The notes beneath the pieces were generated by a model, which did no database searches, was not told where the DNA came from, and was given only the letters and a program-made list of their open reading frames with translations. 64,000 nt of DNA from Palsa-883 sp963847615 (GTDB lineage: Bacteria > Pseudomonadota > Alphaproteobacteria > Acetobacterales > Acetobacteraceae). Where the stretch lies: assembly GCA_963847615.1 (NCBI GenBank), contig CAWKAN010000017.1:248001-312000 (forward strand), written 5' to 3'. Below are positions 1-9,173 of the stretch, piece by piece. Made by a program: the position numbers and the translations under genes. Within the stretch, counting starts at the first letter, position 1, and each line of letters opens with the position of its first letter.

Positions 1-1
1 G

Positions 2-670
2 ACCACGCTGGTGATCGCCGTTCCGGTCACCATCCTGAACGTCGTGCTGTCGATCCCGGTGGCGTTGCGCGTGCGGCTGATGAAGCACCAACGGCTGCTG
101 ACGACCATCCTGGTGATCCCGATCACCCTCGGCACCGTGCTGGTCGCCGAGGGGCTGCTGACCTATCTCGGCCCGCGCGGCTGGCTGAACCGCACCCTGC
201 TGCTGTTCGGCCTGGAACAGAACCCGGTGCGGCTGATCCACAACTACTGGGGCGTGATGCTGTCGCTGGTGATCAGTGGCTTCCCGTTCACCTTCCTGCT
301 GACGCTGTCCTACGTCACCGGCATCGATCCGTCGCTGGAACAGGCCGGTGCCATGCTCGGCGCCCGCGCCCGCGCCCGGTTCAACCGCATCCTGCTGCCG
401 CTGCTGTTGCCGGGGCTGACGATCACGCTGGCGCTGGCCTTCGTGCAGGCGTTTTCCGTGTTCCCCTCGGCGCTGCTGCTGGGCGAACCGTCCGGCTCCA
501 CGCGGGTGATCTCGATCGCCGCGTACACCGCGGCGTTCGAACAGTTCGACTATCCGCTGGCCTCGGCGATCGCCATGCTCATGGCCGGCGTGCAGGTGCT
601 GATCGTGGTGGCGCTGCTGGGATTGCGCGGGCTGCTGTTCCGCGGCCCGGCCAGCACGGGAAAGGGCTGA
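2..670 (+). CDS. ABC transporter permease, polyamine/Fe type (5' end outside window)
   Basis: Inner-membrane permease of a binding-protein-dependent importer of the PotB/PotC class. The frame is open from base 2, so the true start lies upstream; about 222 residues are present. Hydrophobic segments alternate with short loops, and the cytoplasmic EAA loop reads EQAGAMLGARARARFNRI followed by LLPLLLPG, the docking site for the ATPase. It ends 6 bases before the next permease start, so the two form a heterodimeric pair in one operon. Substrate is not determined; spermidine/putrescine-like or a related small solute is the family default. Confidence 0.85.
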   Translation, partial: TTLVIAVPVTILNVVLSIPVALRVRLMKHQRLLTTILVIPITLGTVLVAEGLLTYLGPRGWLNRTLLLFGLEQNPVRLIHNYWGVMLSLVISGFPFTFLLTLSYVTGIDPSLEQAGAMLGARARARFNRILLPLLLPGLTITLALAFVQAFSVFPSALLLGEPSGSTRVISIAAYTAAFEQFDYPLASAIAMLMAGVQVLIVVALLGLRGLLFRGPASTGKG

Positions 671-676
671 CCCGCC

Positions 677-1500
677 ATGCGGCGCCATCCCGGAGAGCGG
701 CTATGGGCCTTCGCCGTCTGGGCGGTGGTGGGGTTCTTCATCGTCAACCTGGTGGCGATGATCGGCAGCGTGGTGGTGAACTCCTTCGGCACGCACTGGT
801 TCAACACCTGGCTGCCGGCCGGCTTCACCCCGCAGTGGTATCGCTGGCGTGGAACGAGTTCCAGCTGCCGGACATCCTGCTGGTGACCGCCGAGGTGGTC
901 GGTGCCGTGGTGCTGCTGTCCGCCCTGATCGGCGTGCCGACGGCCTATGCCATGGCGCGGCGCGAGTTCCCCGGCAAGCGCGCGGCGATGCTGCTGTTCC
1001 TGCTGCCGCTGATGGTGCCGCCGATCACCTACGGCATCCCGCTGGCGACCGTGCTGTACCAGGCGCACCTGGCCGGGGCGATCTGGGGCGTGATCCTGGC
1101 CAACCTGGTGCCGACCGTGCCGTTCGTGATCCTGATCATGATCCCGTTCGTCGAGCAGATCGATCCGCGCGTCGAAGCCGCCGCGCGCGTGTTCGGCGCC
1201 GGCCTCGGCCGGCTGTTCATGCAGATCCTGGTGCCGTTGCTGATGCCCGGCATCCTGGCGGCGCTGATGCTGGTGCTGGTGCGCACCATCGCGATGTTCG
1301 AGCTGACCTTCCTGACCGCCGGCCCCGACAGCCAGACCCTGGTCGTCGCGCTGTATTACGCGGTGTTCGCCGCGGGCGTGCGGCCGGGCCAGTCGATCGA
1401 CGCCATGGCGGTGGTCTACATGGTCACCACCCTGGCCTGGCTGCTGGTCGCGCTGCGCTTCGTCAACCCCACCCAAATCGTCACCCGCGCCAAGCGCTGA
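677..1500 (+). CDS. ABC transporter permease, polyamine type (one frameshift near 842)
   Basis: Second permease of the same importer. The N-terminal part (677 to about 842) has one transmembrane segment and reads ...FTPQWY; the remainder continues in another frame as AWNEFQLPDILLVT... to 1500. Adding one base after position 841 gives QWYSLAWNEF, the expected continuation for this family, so a base is missing here. The EAA loop (VEAAARVFGAGLGRLFMQI, then LVPLLMPG) is intact downstream. Either a sequence error or a recent inactivation. The operon ends at a terminator-like repeat just after the stop. Confidence 0.8.
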
Positions 1501-1524
1501 GCCGCGCGGCAGTGGGGTGAACCA

Positions 1525-1678
1525 GGCAAGGCCGGGGCTCCGCCCCGAACCCCGCCAGGGGGGCGTTGCCCCCCTTCCCCTCCCCACACTCCCAGTGAAG
1601 GGTTCCAAGGGCTCGCCCTTGGCGGGGTTCCAAGGGGCAGCGCCCCTTGGTGGGGTCCGGGGCGAAGCCCCGGCCTTG
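1525..1678. repeat. Terminator-like intergenic repeat, copy 1
   Basis: An imperfect inverted repeat with outer arms GCAAGGCCGGGGCTCCGCCC (left) and the complement of GGGGCGAAGCCCCGGCCTTGC (right). Several smaller GC-rich hairpins lie inside, such as GGGGCAGCGCCCC. It begins about 25 bases after the permease stop and lies between two convergent genes. Related copies occur at 17721-18034, 27645-27675 and 62961-62983, each directly 3' of a gene. A bidirectional transcription terminator is a reasonable reading. Confidence 0.7.
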
Positions 1679-1703
1679 CTTGCTTCCCCCCGCCGTCGCG
1701 CGG

Positions 1704-2504
1704 TCAGTTGCGGAACCGTGTCGGGATGCCGGTCTTCGCGGTGAGGCCGCCGTCGGCGACGAATGCCGCGCCGGTCACGTAGGACGCGAGGTCGGAGGCG
1801 AGGAACAGCACCACATTGGCCATCTCCTCCGGCGTGCCCAGCCGCCCCATCGGGATCGCGGCGATGGTTGCGTCGGCGAAGCCGGGGATCGCGGTGAGCG
1901 ATCGTTGCAGCAGCGGCGTGTCGATCGCGCCGGGGCAGATGCAGTTGCAGCGGATGTTGTCGCCGGCATATTCCATCGCGACAACGCGGGTGAAATTCAC
2001 CACGCCGGCCTTCATCGCGTTGTAGGCGGCGATGCCGTAATCGCCGAACAGCCCGGAGATCGAGGCGGTGTTGACGATCGCGCCGCCACCCTGCTGGCGC
2101 ATCACCGGCAAGGCGCGCCGCGTCGCCTGCATCACCGCGGTCAGGCCGACCTGCAGCGTGTGGTCCCACACCGCGTCGTCGATCTCGGCGACCGGCGCGA
2201 AGCGGCCCTTCTGCAGGCCGGCGGGCACGCCGAAGGCGTTGTTGTGCAGCATGTCGAGGCGGCCGAACGCATCGAGCGTCTGTGCGATCATCGCCTCGAT
2301 CTCGGCCGGGTGCGTCAGGTCGGCGGCAATGGCGATTGCGCGACCGCCTTCTGCCTTGATCTCGGCGGCGACCGCAGCCGCGCCGTCGCGGTTCACGTCG
2401 GCGACGGCGATCGCCCCACCGCGCCGCGCGAAGCCGATCGCCACCGCGCGGCCGATCCCCGAACCGGCGCCGGTGACCAGGCCAACCTTGCTATCGAACC
2501 GCAT
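1704..2504 (-). CDS. SDR-family NAD(P)-dependent oxidoreductase
   Basis: Classical short-chain dehydrogenase of 266 aa, cytosolic. The N-terminal Rossmann fold has VTGAGSGIGRAVA (about residues 9-21), the NNA motif follows near residue 92, and the active site is a Ser in NTASISG plus YNAMK (Tyr/Lys). The C-terminus reads GAAFVADGGL, usual for the FabG-like group. The ATG at 2504 is preceded by AAGGAGA; a longer open frame upstream has no such signal. It is divergent from the enolase-superfamily gene at 2705, and the pair may share a promoter region and a sugar or sugar-acid pathway. Substrate unknown. Confidence 0.9.
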   Translation of the reverse strand: MRFDSKVGLVTGAGSGIGRAVAIGFARRGGAIAVADVNRDGAAAVAAEIKAEGGRAIAIAADLTHPAEIEAMIAQTLDAFGRLDMLHNNAFGVPAGLQKGRFAPVAEIDDAVWDHTLQVGLTAVMQATRRALPVMRQQGGGAIVNTASISGLFGDYGIAAYNAMKAGVVNFTRVVAMEYAGDNIRCNCICPGAIDTPLLQRSLTAIPGFADATIAAIPMGRLGTPEEMANVVLFLASDLASYVTGAAFVADGGLTAKTGIPTRFRN

Positions 2505-2704
2505 CGGACGTCTCCTTGCTGTGCTGCGCAGCCCGGGTTGGCTTGCCCGATCCGGGGCGGACCCTATCGCCGGGTCGGCCAGCGCAGCCTGGGTTGAAGT
2601 GCCTACGCGGGACCACGATACGGTGCGGTGCCGGCGTGGCAAGGCACGGCACGGTTCGGCAGGCTCGGGCGCAGCGGGGTTTGGCGCGGCAAGGGGAGGC
2701 GGTG

Positions 2705-3790
2705 ATGCGAATCGCGACGTTGGAAACGAAACTATATCGAATCCGCCTGCCGGTGGCGCTGTCGGATTCGACACACGGCACCATCACCCATTTCGAGCTG
2801 ATCACCGTGCGGCTGCGCGACGCGGACGGCGCGGAGGGTGTCGGCTACACCTACACCGTCGGTGCCGGCGGCGCCGCGGTGGCCAGCCTGATCGAGGACG
2901 GGCTGCGCCCGGTCGTGATCGGCGCCGAGGCGGACCTGATCGAGGCGCTGTGGCAGCGCATGTGGTGGCGGCTGCACTATGGCGGCCGCGGCGGCTCGGT
3001 CAGCCTGGCGGTCTCGGCGGTGGACATCGCGCTGTGGGATCTGAAGGCGAAACGGCTGGGCACGCCGCTGTGGCGGCTGCTCGGCGGCTTCGACGCCGCG
3101 GTGCCGTGCTATGCCGGCGGCATCGACCTCGATTTCCCGCTCGATGCGTTGCTGCGCCAGACCGACGACAACCTGGCCAAGGGGTTCCGCGCCATCAAGA
3201 TGAAGGTCGGCCGGGCGCGCCTGTCGGAGGACGTGGCGCGGGTGCGCGCGATGCGCCAGCATCTGGGGGCGGATTTCCCGCTGATGGCGGATGCCAACAT
3301 GCGCTGGACGGTGGACGAGGCGATTCGGGCCGCGCGGGCGTTGCGGGAGGAAAACCTGGTCTGGCTGGAGGAGCCGACCATCCCCGACGACGTCGCCGGC
3401 CATGCGCGCATCGTGCGCGACGGCGGCGTGCCGATCGCGACCGGGGAAAACCTGCACACGCTGCACGAATTCACCCAGCTGATCGCCGCCGGCGGGGTGA
3501 CCTTCCCGGAGCCCGACGTCACCAATTGCGGCGGCGTGACGGTCTTCATGAAGGTGGCGCACCTGGCCGAGGCGCACAACCTGCCGCTGACCTCGCACGG
3601 CGTGCATGACCTGACCGTGCATCTGTTGGCGGCGGCGCCGAACCGGTCGTATCTGGAAGTGCACGGCTTCGGGCTGGACCGCTACATCGGCGAACCCCTG
3701 GTGATCAGCGAGGGCAAGGCGATCGCACCGGAGCGGCCCGGCCATGGGGTGGCGTTCGACTGGCCGGCACTCGACGCGTTGGGCGATTGA
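2705..3790 (+). CDS. Mandelate racemase/muconate lactonizing enzyme family protein
   Basis: Enolase-superfamily enzyme of 361 aa that would abstract a proton alpha to a carboxylate, acting as a sugar-acid dehydratase, racemase or cycloisomerase. Visible site residues are K165-M-K167, metal ligands D196 (MADANMRW), E222/E223 (LEEPTIPDD) and E248 (ATGENLHT), and a His near 300 in HGVHDLTVH. The KxK plus His arrangement is that of the mandelate racemase subgroup. Start chosen at the ATG after AAGGGGAGG (about 2690-2699). Neighbouring galactarate dehydratase and SDR genes make a sugar-acid substrate likely; the exact reaction cannot be read from sequence. Confidence 0.88.
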   Translation: MRIATLETKLYRIRLPVALSDSTHGTITHFELITVRLRDADGAEGVGYTYTVGAGGAAVASLIEDGLRPVVIGAEADLIEALWQRMWWRLHYGGRGGSVSLAVSAVDIALWDLKAKRLGTPLWRLLGGFDAAVPCYAGGIDLDFPLDALLRQTDDNLAKGFRAIKMKVGRARLSEDVARVRAMRQHLGADFPLMADANMRWTVDEAIRAARALREENLVWLEEPTIPDDVAGHARIVRDGGVPIATGENLHTLHEFTQLIAAGGVTFPEPDVTNCGGVTVFMKVAHLAEAHNLPLTSHGVHDLTVHLLAAAPNRSYLEVHGFGLDRYIGEPLVISEGKAIAPERPGHGVAFDWPALDALGD

Positions 3791-4097
3791 TCCCGGATCG
3801 GGGGCGCGGGCTGGGAGGCCGGAGGAGGAGTGACGCGGCGGTCGGCAGCATCGGTGGGCGCGAGCCTACGCTTGGGCGAGAGCGCCTGCGGCAAGTCGGG
3901 CACGGCGATGATTCCGTCGGAGGTGGCCGCGCGACACGCCCCCTTCCGGTCACCCGCTCCATTGGACGGAGCACAGGGGAGCGCCTCTGGCGGGGGACCC
4001 AAAGGTAGCGTGGGGGAAAGCCTCCCGGCGGCGTTCGGGGTGGCGCGCCCTTCTTGCCTCGCTCGCCGCTTGCTCTGGTGTTGCCGGGTGGCGCCGG
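3791..4097. other. Intergenic region, nothing recognised
   Basis: Between the enolase-superfamily gene and tRNA-Thr. Short GC-rich frames on both strands lack ribosome binding sites and family resemblance. No repeat or RNA was recognised. Confidence 0.5.
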
Positions 4098-4126
4098 TTG
4101 CGGTGGGCGGGTCCGGGGGGTATATG
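4098..4126 (+). promoter_or_regulatory. Candidate sigma70-type promoter of tRNA-Thr
   Basis: TTGCGG (4098-4103), a 17-base spacer and TATATG (4121-4126), ending 23 bases before the tRNA. Spacing is ideal and both hexamers are close to consensus in a region that is otherwise almost pure G/C. Confidence 0.45.
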
Positions 4127-4149
4127 CCCGCGGCTTGTCGCCCTCGGTT

Positions 4150-4224
<75 letters not shown>

Positions 4225-4300
4225 ATAAAATAAACGGCTTAATAGAATCCTTTCGGCCCTATCCAGGCTGCCAACCGGCGCGGGGCATCATTGGGGCATC

Positions 4301-4675
4301 CAGGGAGCGGCTGGCGTAGACGGGCAGACGATTGCGGAGTTTGAGGCCGGCCTCGCCGGCAACCTCTACAAGCTCTGGAACCGGCTGTCCTCGGGGAGCT
4401 ACTTCCCTCCACCGGTGCGACGGGTGGACATCCCCAAGGCGAGCGGCGGCACGCGTCCGTTGGGCATACCAACGGTTGCCGATCGTGTCGCTCAAGAGGT
4501 TGTCCGTCGGTATCTGGAGCCGTGTTTGGAACCCGTGTTCCACGCCGACTCGTACGGCTACCGGCCCGGCCGCTCGGCGATCGATGCAGTGCGCCAGGCG
4601 CTTACTCAGGCCCCGGCGGGGGTCGAGCCGCAAAGCGGATCGACGGGCGGAGCCCCTCGCCTTCCTGGCCTTTAA
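4301..4675 (+). pseudogene. Fragment of a group II intron-type reverse transcriptase
   Basis: About 120 residues match the N-terminal region of LtrA-like reverse transcriptases: GVDGQTIAEF, NLYKLWNRLSSGSYFPPPV, RPLGIPTVADRVAQEVV and the RT motif DSYGYRPGRSA. There is no start codon, and the frame breaks after ALTQAPAG, before the catalytic YxDD motif. No intron domain V was recognised nearby. It sits between tRNA-Thr and the ABC transporter cluster, so it is a scar of a retroelement that once inserted beside the tRNA. Confidence 0.8.
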
Positions 4676-5427
4676 TGCGACAGGATCTGGCCAAGAAAAA
4701 GCTGCGTCCGCTCCGAGCGCGGGGCGGAGAAGAACGTCTCCGGCGGCGCCTCCTCGATGATCTCGCCCTGGTCCATGAAGATGATGCGGTGCGCGACGCT
4801 GCGGGCGAAACCCATCTCGTGCGTCACGCACAGCATGGTCATGCCCTCCGTGGCCAGCCCAATCATGGTCTCGAGCACCTCCTTGACCATCTCGGGATCG
4901 AGCGCCGAGGTCGGCTCGTCGAACAGCATCACCTTGGGGTTCATGCACAGCGCCCGCGCGATCGCCACGCGCTGCTGCTGACCGCCCGAGAGCTGAGCGG
5001 GATACTTGCCGGCCTGCTCGGGAATGCGCACGCGGGTGAGGAACGTCATCGCCAGCGCCTCGGCCTGCTCGCGCGAGGCGCCGCGCACCTTCATCGGCGC
5101 CAGCATGCAGTTCTCCAGCACCGTCATGTGGCCGAACAGGTTGAACTGCTGAAACACCATGCCGATCTCGCGGCGCACCCGGTCGAGCCCCCGCGTGCGC
5201 GGCCCGACCTCGACGCCGTCGAAGACGATGCGGCCGCGCTGGTGGTGCTCCAACTGGTTGATGCAGCGGATCAGCGTCGACTTGCCGGAACCGGACGGCC
5301 CGCAGATGACGATGCGCTCGCCGCGCCGGACGTGCAGCGTGATGTTACGCAGCGCCTGGAAGCTGCCGAAGAACTTGTTGACCCCGTCCATCGTGATGAT
5401 GAAGGGTTCGGCCGCGGTCTCTGCCAT
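4672..5427 (-). CDS. Polar amino-acid ABC transporter ATP-binding protein
   Basis: GlnQ/GltL-type ATPase, 251 aa. Walker A is GPSGSGKST (about residues 43-51), the Q-loop is FQQFNLF, the signature is LSGGQQQR, Walker B is VMLFDEPTSALD, and the H-loop ends in VTHEM. Last gene of a four-gene operon read leftward: permease, permease, substrate-binding protein, ATPase. It energises uptake of a polar amino acid or related compound. The 3' end abuts the RT fragment on the opposite strand. Confidence 0.93.
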   Translation of the reverse strand: MAETAAEPFIITMDGVNKFFGSFQALRNITLHVRRGERIVICGPSGSGKSTLIRCINQLEHHQRGRIVFDGVEVGPRTRGLDRVRREIGMVFQQFNLFGHMTVLENCMLAPMKVRGASREQAEALAMTFLTRVRIPEQAGKYPAQLSGGQQQRVAIARALCMNPKVMLFDEPTSALDPEMVKEVLETMIGLATEGMTMLCVTHEMGFARSVAHRIIFMDQGEIIEEAPPETFFSAPRSERTQLFLGQILSH

Positions 5428-5451
5428 GCGGGCCTCCGGAACCGGGTGCGC

Positions 5452-6270
5452 TCAGAACACCGGCAGTTCGGGCAGCGGCGTATCCAGCCACTTGCGGCAG
5501 ACGGCGTCCAGCTCGCCGTTGTTCTTGACGAAGAAGATGAAGGTGTTGACCCACTGGAGCAGGTCGAACTGGCCACGGCGCAGGGTGATGCCGTTGGGCT
5601 GGTGGCGCAACGTGAACTTGGCCTGGTAGTCGGCCGCCGGGTTCATTTTCCTGAGCTGCTTGGCGACCAAGGTACCGACGCCGATGGCGTCGATCTGGCC
5701 GGAGAGCATCGCCTGGACGGTGGTGGCGTCGTCGTCGAAGCGCATGATGTGCGTGCCCGGCGGTGCAATCGCGGAGATGGCGGTATCCTGCGTGCTGGCG
5801 CGGGCGACGCCCACCTTCAGCCCCTTGAGGTCCTCCGGGCTGGTGATCTTGGTCGCCTTGGGGGCGAGCAGGACAATGTCGATGCTGCTGTAGGGGATGG
5901 AGAACATCGACTGGCGGGCGCGCTCGGGGGTGATGCCGAAAGTGGCGATCAGCATATCGACCTTTCCGGTCAGCAGGTAGGGGATGCGGTTCGGGCCGGT
6001 GACCGGCACCAGCTCGAGCGTGACGCCCAGGTACTTGGCCATGAGCTTAGCCACATCGGCGTCGTAGCCGTCGGGCTGACCCTTGCTGTCGGTGAGGCCG
6101 AACGGCGGAAAGTCCACCAGAATGCCGACCTGCAGCTTCTTCTTGTTCAGCACGTCGTCGATGCTCTGTGCCTCGGCGCGGGACACGCTGCCAAGGGCGG
6201 CGAGCGCGGCGCCGGCGCCAAGCAGGCCGAGCGGCCGGCGGGGAAGTTTGAGCGAGCGATCGTTAGACAT
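5452..6270 (-). CDS. Amino-acid ABC transporter substrate-binding protein
   Basis: Periplasmic solute-binding protein of SBP family 3, 272 aa. The N-terminus (about 1-35) is a signal peptide with PRR before a hydrophobic stretch and an AEAQS cleavage region, possibly a Tat signal. The mature part has the family pattern LQVGILVDFPPFG...GYDADVAKLMAKYLGV and later KVDMLIATFGITPERARQ. The start is preceded by AAGGAGA. Ligand class is polar amino acids by family; the exact ligand is unknown. Confidence 0.92.
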   Translation of the reverse strand: MSNDRSLKLPRRPLGLLGAGAALAALGSVSRAEAQSIDDVLNKKKLQVGILVDFPPFGLTDSKGQPDGYDADVAKLMAKYLGVTLELVPVTGPNRIPYLLTGKVDMLIATFGITPERARQSMFSIPYSSIDIVLLAPKATKITSPEDLKGLKVGVARASTQDTAISAIAPPGTHIMRFDDDATTVQAMLSGQIDAIGVGTLVAKQLRKMNPAADYQAKFTLRHQPNGITLRRGQFDLLQWVNTFIFFVKNNGELDAVCRKWLDTPLPELPVF

Positions 6271-6288
6271 GGTGTTTCTCTCCTTGGT

Positions 6289-6942
6289 TCAGGGCGAAAC
6301 GGTGCCGAAGCGCAGCTCGAGGCGGCGGCTAAGCAGCGACAGCGGCCAGCAGAGGACGAAGTAGATGACGGCAACGATGCTGAAGATGAGAAACGGACGG
6401 AAGGTGTTGTTGTTCATGATCTGGCCGGCGCGGGTGACCTCGACGAAGCCGATGATGGAGGCCAGCGAGGTGCTCTTCAGCAACAGCACGAGGAAGCCGA
6501 CGGTGGGGGCGATGGCGATGCGCGCGGCCTGCGGCAGCACGATGTAGAGCATGCGCGCCGGGTAGCGCATGCCGAGCGCGGTAGCGGCCTCCCACTGGCC
6601 CTTGGGGATCGCGTCGATGCAGCCGCGCCAGATCTCGCCGAGGAAGGCGCTGCCGTTCAGGGTCAGCGCGATGGCGGCCGCGAGCAGCGGATCGATCGCG
6701 TTGCCGAACAGGTTGGCGCCGAAGAACACCAGGAACAGCTGCATCAGGAGCGGCGTACCCCGGAACAGTTGGATGTAGCCGGTGGCCACGGTGCGCAGCC
6801 AAGCCGCTGGCGCGGTACGGGCGAGCGCCACCACCAGCCCGGCGATACCGCCGCCGGCGAAGGCGATCGCCGTGAGCAACAACGTCCAGCGCGTCGCCTC
6901 GACGATGAACAGCAACTCGCTGGGGCCGAACAGGCGGATCAC
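6289..6942 (-). CDS. Amino-acid ABC transporter permease (second)
   Basis: HisM/GlnP-type inner-membrane permease, 217 aa, with about five hydrophobic segments. Family motifs are YIQLFRGTPLLMQLFLVFFG and the EAA loop EAATALGMRYPARMLYIVLPQA. I use the GTG at 6942, which overlaps the stop of the upstream permease (GTGA) and implies translational coupling. Much longer open frames to the right are shadows of the neighbour. Confidence 0.9.
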   Translation of the reverse strand: MIRLFGPSELLFIVEATRWTLLLTAIAFAGGGIAGLVVALARTAPAAWLRTVATGYIQLFRGTPLLMQLFLVFFGANLFGNAIDPLLAAAIALTLNGSAFLGEIWRGCIDAIPKGQWEAATALGMRYPARMLYIVLPQAARIAIAPTVGFLVLLLKSTSLASIIGFVEVTRAGQIMNNNTFRPFLIFSIVAVIYFVLCWPLSLLSRRLELRFGTVSP

Positions 6943-7613
6943 GACCGCCGCTCCGGCTGCACGAAGACGACGCGGTTGATGGCCGCGAAGGTACCGGAGA
7001 ATGCGACCGACAAGGCCAGGTAGATACCGCTGACGACGAGGTAGATCTCGAAGCTGCGGAAGGTGCGCGACTGCAGGTCGTTGGCGGTCGCGGTGAGTTC
7101 CTGCGCCGAGATGGTGGAGCAGACGGAACTGTTGAGCATCAGCAGGATGAACTGGCTGCACAGCGCGGGGTAGACGGTCTTCAGCGCCGGAAACAGGATG
7201 ACGTAGCGGAACACCTGCAACCGGCGCAGACCGAGCGCGAGCCCGGCCTCGATCTGGCCGCGCTGGATGTTCTCGATGCCGGCGCGGACGATCTCGATCG
7301 CGTAGGCGCCGACGTTGACCACCATGGCGAGCAGCGCCGCCTGATTGGCCGACATCCGCAAGCCCAGGGTGGGCAGGCCGAAGAAGATCAGGAAGATCTG
7401 CACCAGGAAGGGGGTGTTGCGGATCCCCTCGACATAGGCGTCGACCGCCCAGCGCACCGGCTTCGGCCCCATGGTCTTGCCGAGCGCCCCGGCGACGGCG
7501 ACCAGGAGGCCGAGCGCCATGGCGCTGGCCGAGAGCTGGACGGTGAGCCAAGTGCCCCACAACAGGTCGGGCCAGTCGGCCCAGACATCGCCGAACTGGA
7601 ACGTATAGTTCAC
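6939..7613 (-). CDS. Amino-acid ABC transporter permease (first)
   Basis: HisQ/GlnP-type permease, 224 aa, first gene of the leftward operon. It contains YVEGIRNTPFLVQIFLIFFG and an EAA loop EAGLALGLRRLQVFRYVIL. A second, truncated gene at 8560-8880 encodes a close relative of its first 100 residues, so this region was duplicated. It pairs with the product of the next gene to form the membrane channel. Confidence 0.9.
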   Translation of the reverse strand: MNYTFQFGDVWADWPDLLWGTWLTVQLSASAMALGLLVAVAGALGKTMGPKPVRWAVDAYVEGIRNTPFLVQIFLIFFGLPTLGLRMSANQAALLAMVVNVGAYAIEIVRAGIENIQRGQIEAGLALGLRRLQVFRYVILFPALKTVYPALCSQFILLMLNSSVCSTISAQELTATANDLQSRTFRSFEIYLVVSGIYLALSVAFSGTFAAINRVVFVQPERRS

Positions 7614-7760
7614 GGCACCGCCTCTTGCAGCATGGCCCGGCGGAGCGGGTGTCGCCGCGTTCGGATGGACTGGCGTGTTTTCATCGTGCGTGCTCGGTAC
7701 GGCCGCGTTGCAACTTCCTTCATAGTGCTACCGGGGGGGCGGTGGCACTGTGGCTTCCTC

Positions 7761-8423
7761 CTATAACGATCCGTATTTTTTGTAAGCTTCTGTAATGGGC
7801 ACCCCTTGGCGCAATTCGCGGCGCATCCCGCCCTCGCGGGCGAATACGTCCTCGGCGTCCACGAGTACTTCCCTTATTATGTCCTTGGGTACGACAACCA
7901 CGCCGTCGGTGTCGCAAAAGACAAAGTCGCCCGGATAAATAACGGTATCACCGATCCTAACCGGCACCTGCCATTGCCGAATGTTCCAGCGACCGACCGA
8001 ACTGGCGGCACATTTGAACTTGGCGAACACCGGGAATTTCATTTCATCGATATAGGGAACGTCGCGCACGCCACCGTCCACAACCGCTCCCAGACAGCCG
8101 CGTTCGCGTGCGGCGGTGGACATGATCTCGCCCCAGTGGGCTGCGCCGAGGTGGCCGCCGCAGGCCCAGACCGAGATCGTGTAGGACGTGATGCTGTCAA
8201 GCATCGCCAGACGCTCGTTCGTGTCGTCGTCCTTGGCCGCGGCGCTGGGGTAGCCCTGCCCGGTGAAGGCGATGCCGCAGACGCGATCAACCTGGGTGAA
8301 CGGGGTAATGTAATAGGGCAAAACCTGGTCACGGAATCCTTTCTTATCCAGAATATCGGAAACAGCGCCAGAATAAAGCCTGATGTAGCGCTCACAAATA
8401 TTGTTCAAGCCAGTATCACTCAT
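7761..8423 (-). CDS. RraA-family protein (4-hydroxy-4-methyl-2-oxoglutarate aldolase-like)
   Basis: A 220-aa RraA/HMG-aldolase-like protein. The conserved core is GGHLGAAHWGEIMSTAA, then GAVVDGGVRDVP (the Gly-Gly-x-Arg-Asp substrate and metal site), and later GDFVFCDTDGVVVVPKD. Family members cleave or decarboxylate small oxo-acids, or bind RNase E; the RD motif favours an enzyme. AGGAGG precedes the ATG at 8423 with a 6-base gap. G+C here and in the AT-richer leader (8424-8560) is clearly below that of the neighbours, suggesting transfer. It may supply oxo-acid turnover for the adjacent importer. Confidence 0.87.
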   Translation of the reverse strand: MSDTGLNNICERYIRLYSGAVSDILDKKGFRDQVLPYYITPFTQVDRVCGIAFTGQGYPSAAAKDDDTNERLAMLDSITSYTISVWACGGHLGAAHWGEIMSTAARERGCLGAVVDGGVRDVPYIDEMKFPVFAKFKCAASSVGRWNIRQWQVPVRIGDTVIYPGDFVFCDTDGVVVVPKDIIREVLVDAEDVFAREGGMRRELRQGVPITEAYKKYGSL

Positions 8424-8559
8424 AGGTCGCCTCCTTTGTAGTAAGTAATTACTGACGCTACGTTATCTGTTTGTCTTTCTGTCTATCATCATTCCTATTT
8501 CATCCAACGCCAATTTTCTACGTCTACCACCGTCGCTGCATCTTCACCTTCCATCGATG
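8424..8559 (-). promoter_or_regulatory. AT-rich leader of the RraA-family gene
   Basis: About 130 bases of T-rich sequence, unlike the surrounding GC-rich DNA, lie directly 5' of the RraA-family start. A promoter is expected here, but no hexamer pair stands out enough to mark. Confidence 0.35.
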
Positions 8560-8880
8560 TTAGCACTTATTGCCGACCATGGCGAGCAGCGCCGCCTCGT
8601 CGGCGTTCATCCTGAGGCCGACGAGCGGCAGGCCGAAGAAGACGAGGAAAATCTGCACCAGGAACGGGGTGTTGCGGATCAACTCGACATAGGCGTCAAC
8701 CAATATCCGCACCGGCCGCGGCCCCATGGTCTTGCCCAGCGTGCCGACGACGGCGACCAGCAGGCCGAGCACCATGGAGAGGGCGGAGAGCCGGATGGTC
8801 AGCCACACGCCTTCGAGCAACTGCGGCCAGGCGGCCCAGACGTCGCCGAACTGGAAGGTGTAGCTCACGGCGGCCGGCAC
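8560..8880 (-). pseudogene. Truncated amino-acid ABC permease (N-terminal 100 aa)
   Basis: Encodes SYTFQFGDVWAAWPQLLEGV... to LAMVGNKC and stops. It is a paralogue of the first 100 residues of the intact permease at 6939-7613 (there SYTFQ is NYTFQ and RNTPFLVQIFL is identical). The EAA loop and the rest of the channel are missing. The break lies where the low-GC RraA segment begins, so the insertion or a deletion at that junction removed the remainder. Confidence 0.85.
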
Positions 8881-9173
8881 CCGTCCGATGGTCGGCTCAC
8901 CTCACCCACCTCTCCGATCGCCCGTTACCGATACCGACGAGTCTATACACCCGGGCGGGGCGAGAGCAAGGCGCGGGCGAGCGCGGGTGGCCTGCGGCGG
9001 ACGTGGCGGTGATGACGCCGCGCGGCCGGCAGACGTCTATTCCTATTACGGAACATTATAGGCGCACGATCCCCCCGGTCAGGGGATCGCGTAACGAGGG
9101 CGCGGCACCTGCCAGGGCCAGATTTCGGTGCGGACGGGCGCGGGCGCGGGGGGCGCGGCACCGCTCCGCCCGG
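8881..9173. other. Intergenic region, nothing recognised
   Basis: GC-rich sequence between the truncated permease and a possible IS end. No convincing ORF, RNA or repeat was recognised. Confidence 0.4.

Noticed and set aside
4522..7023. Long open frame of over 800 codons on the + strand
   Set aside because: It is antisense to four clear ABC transporter genes; the translation is His/Arg/Gln-rich with no family text, as expected from GC-rich codon shadows.
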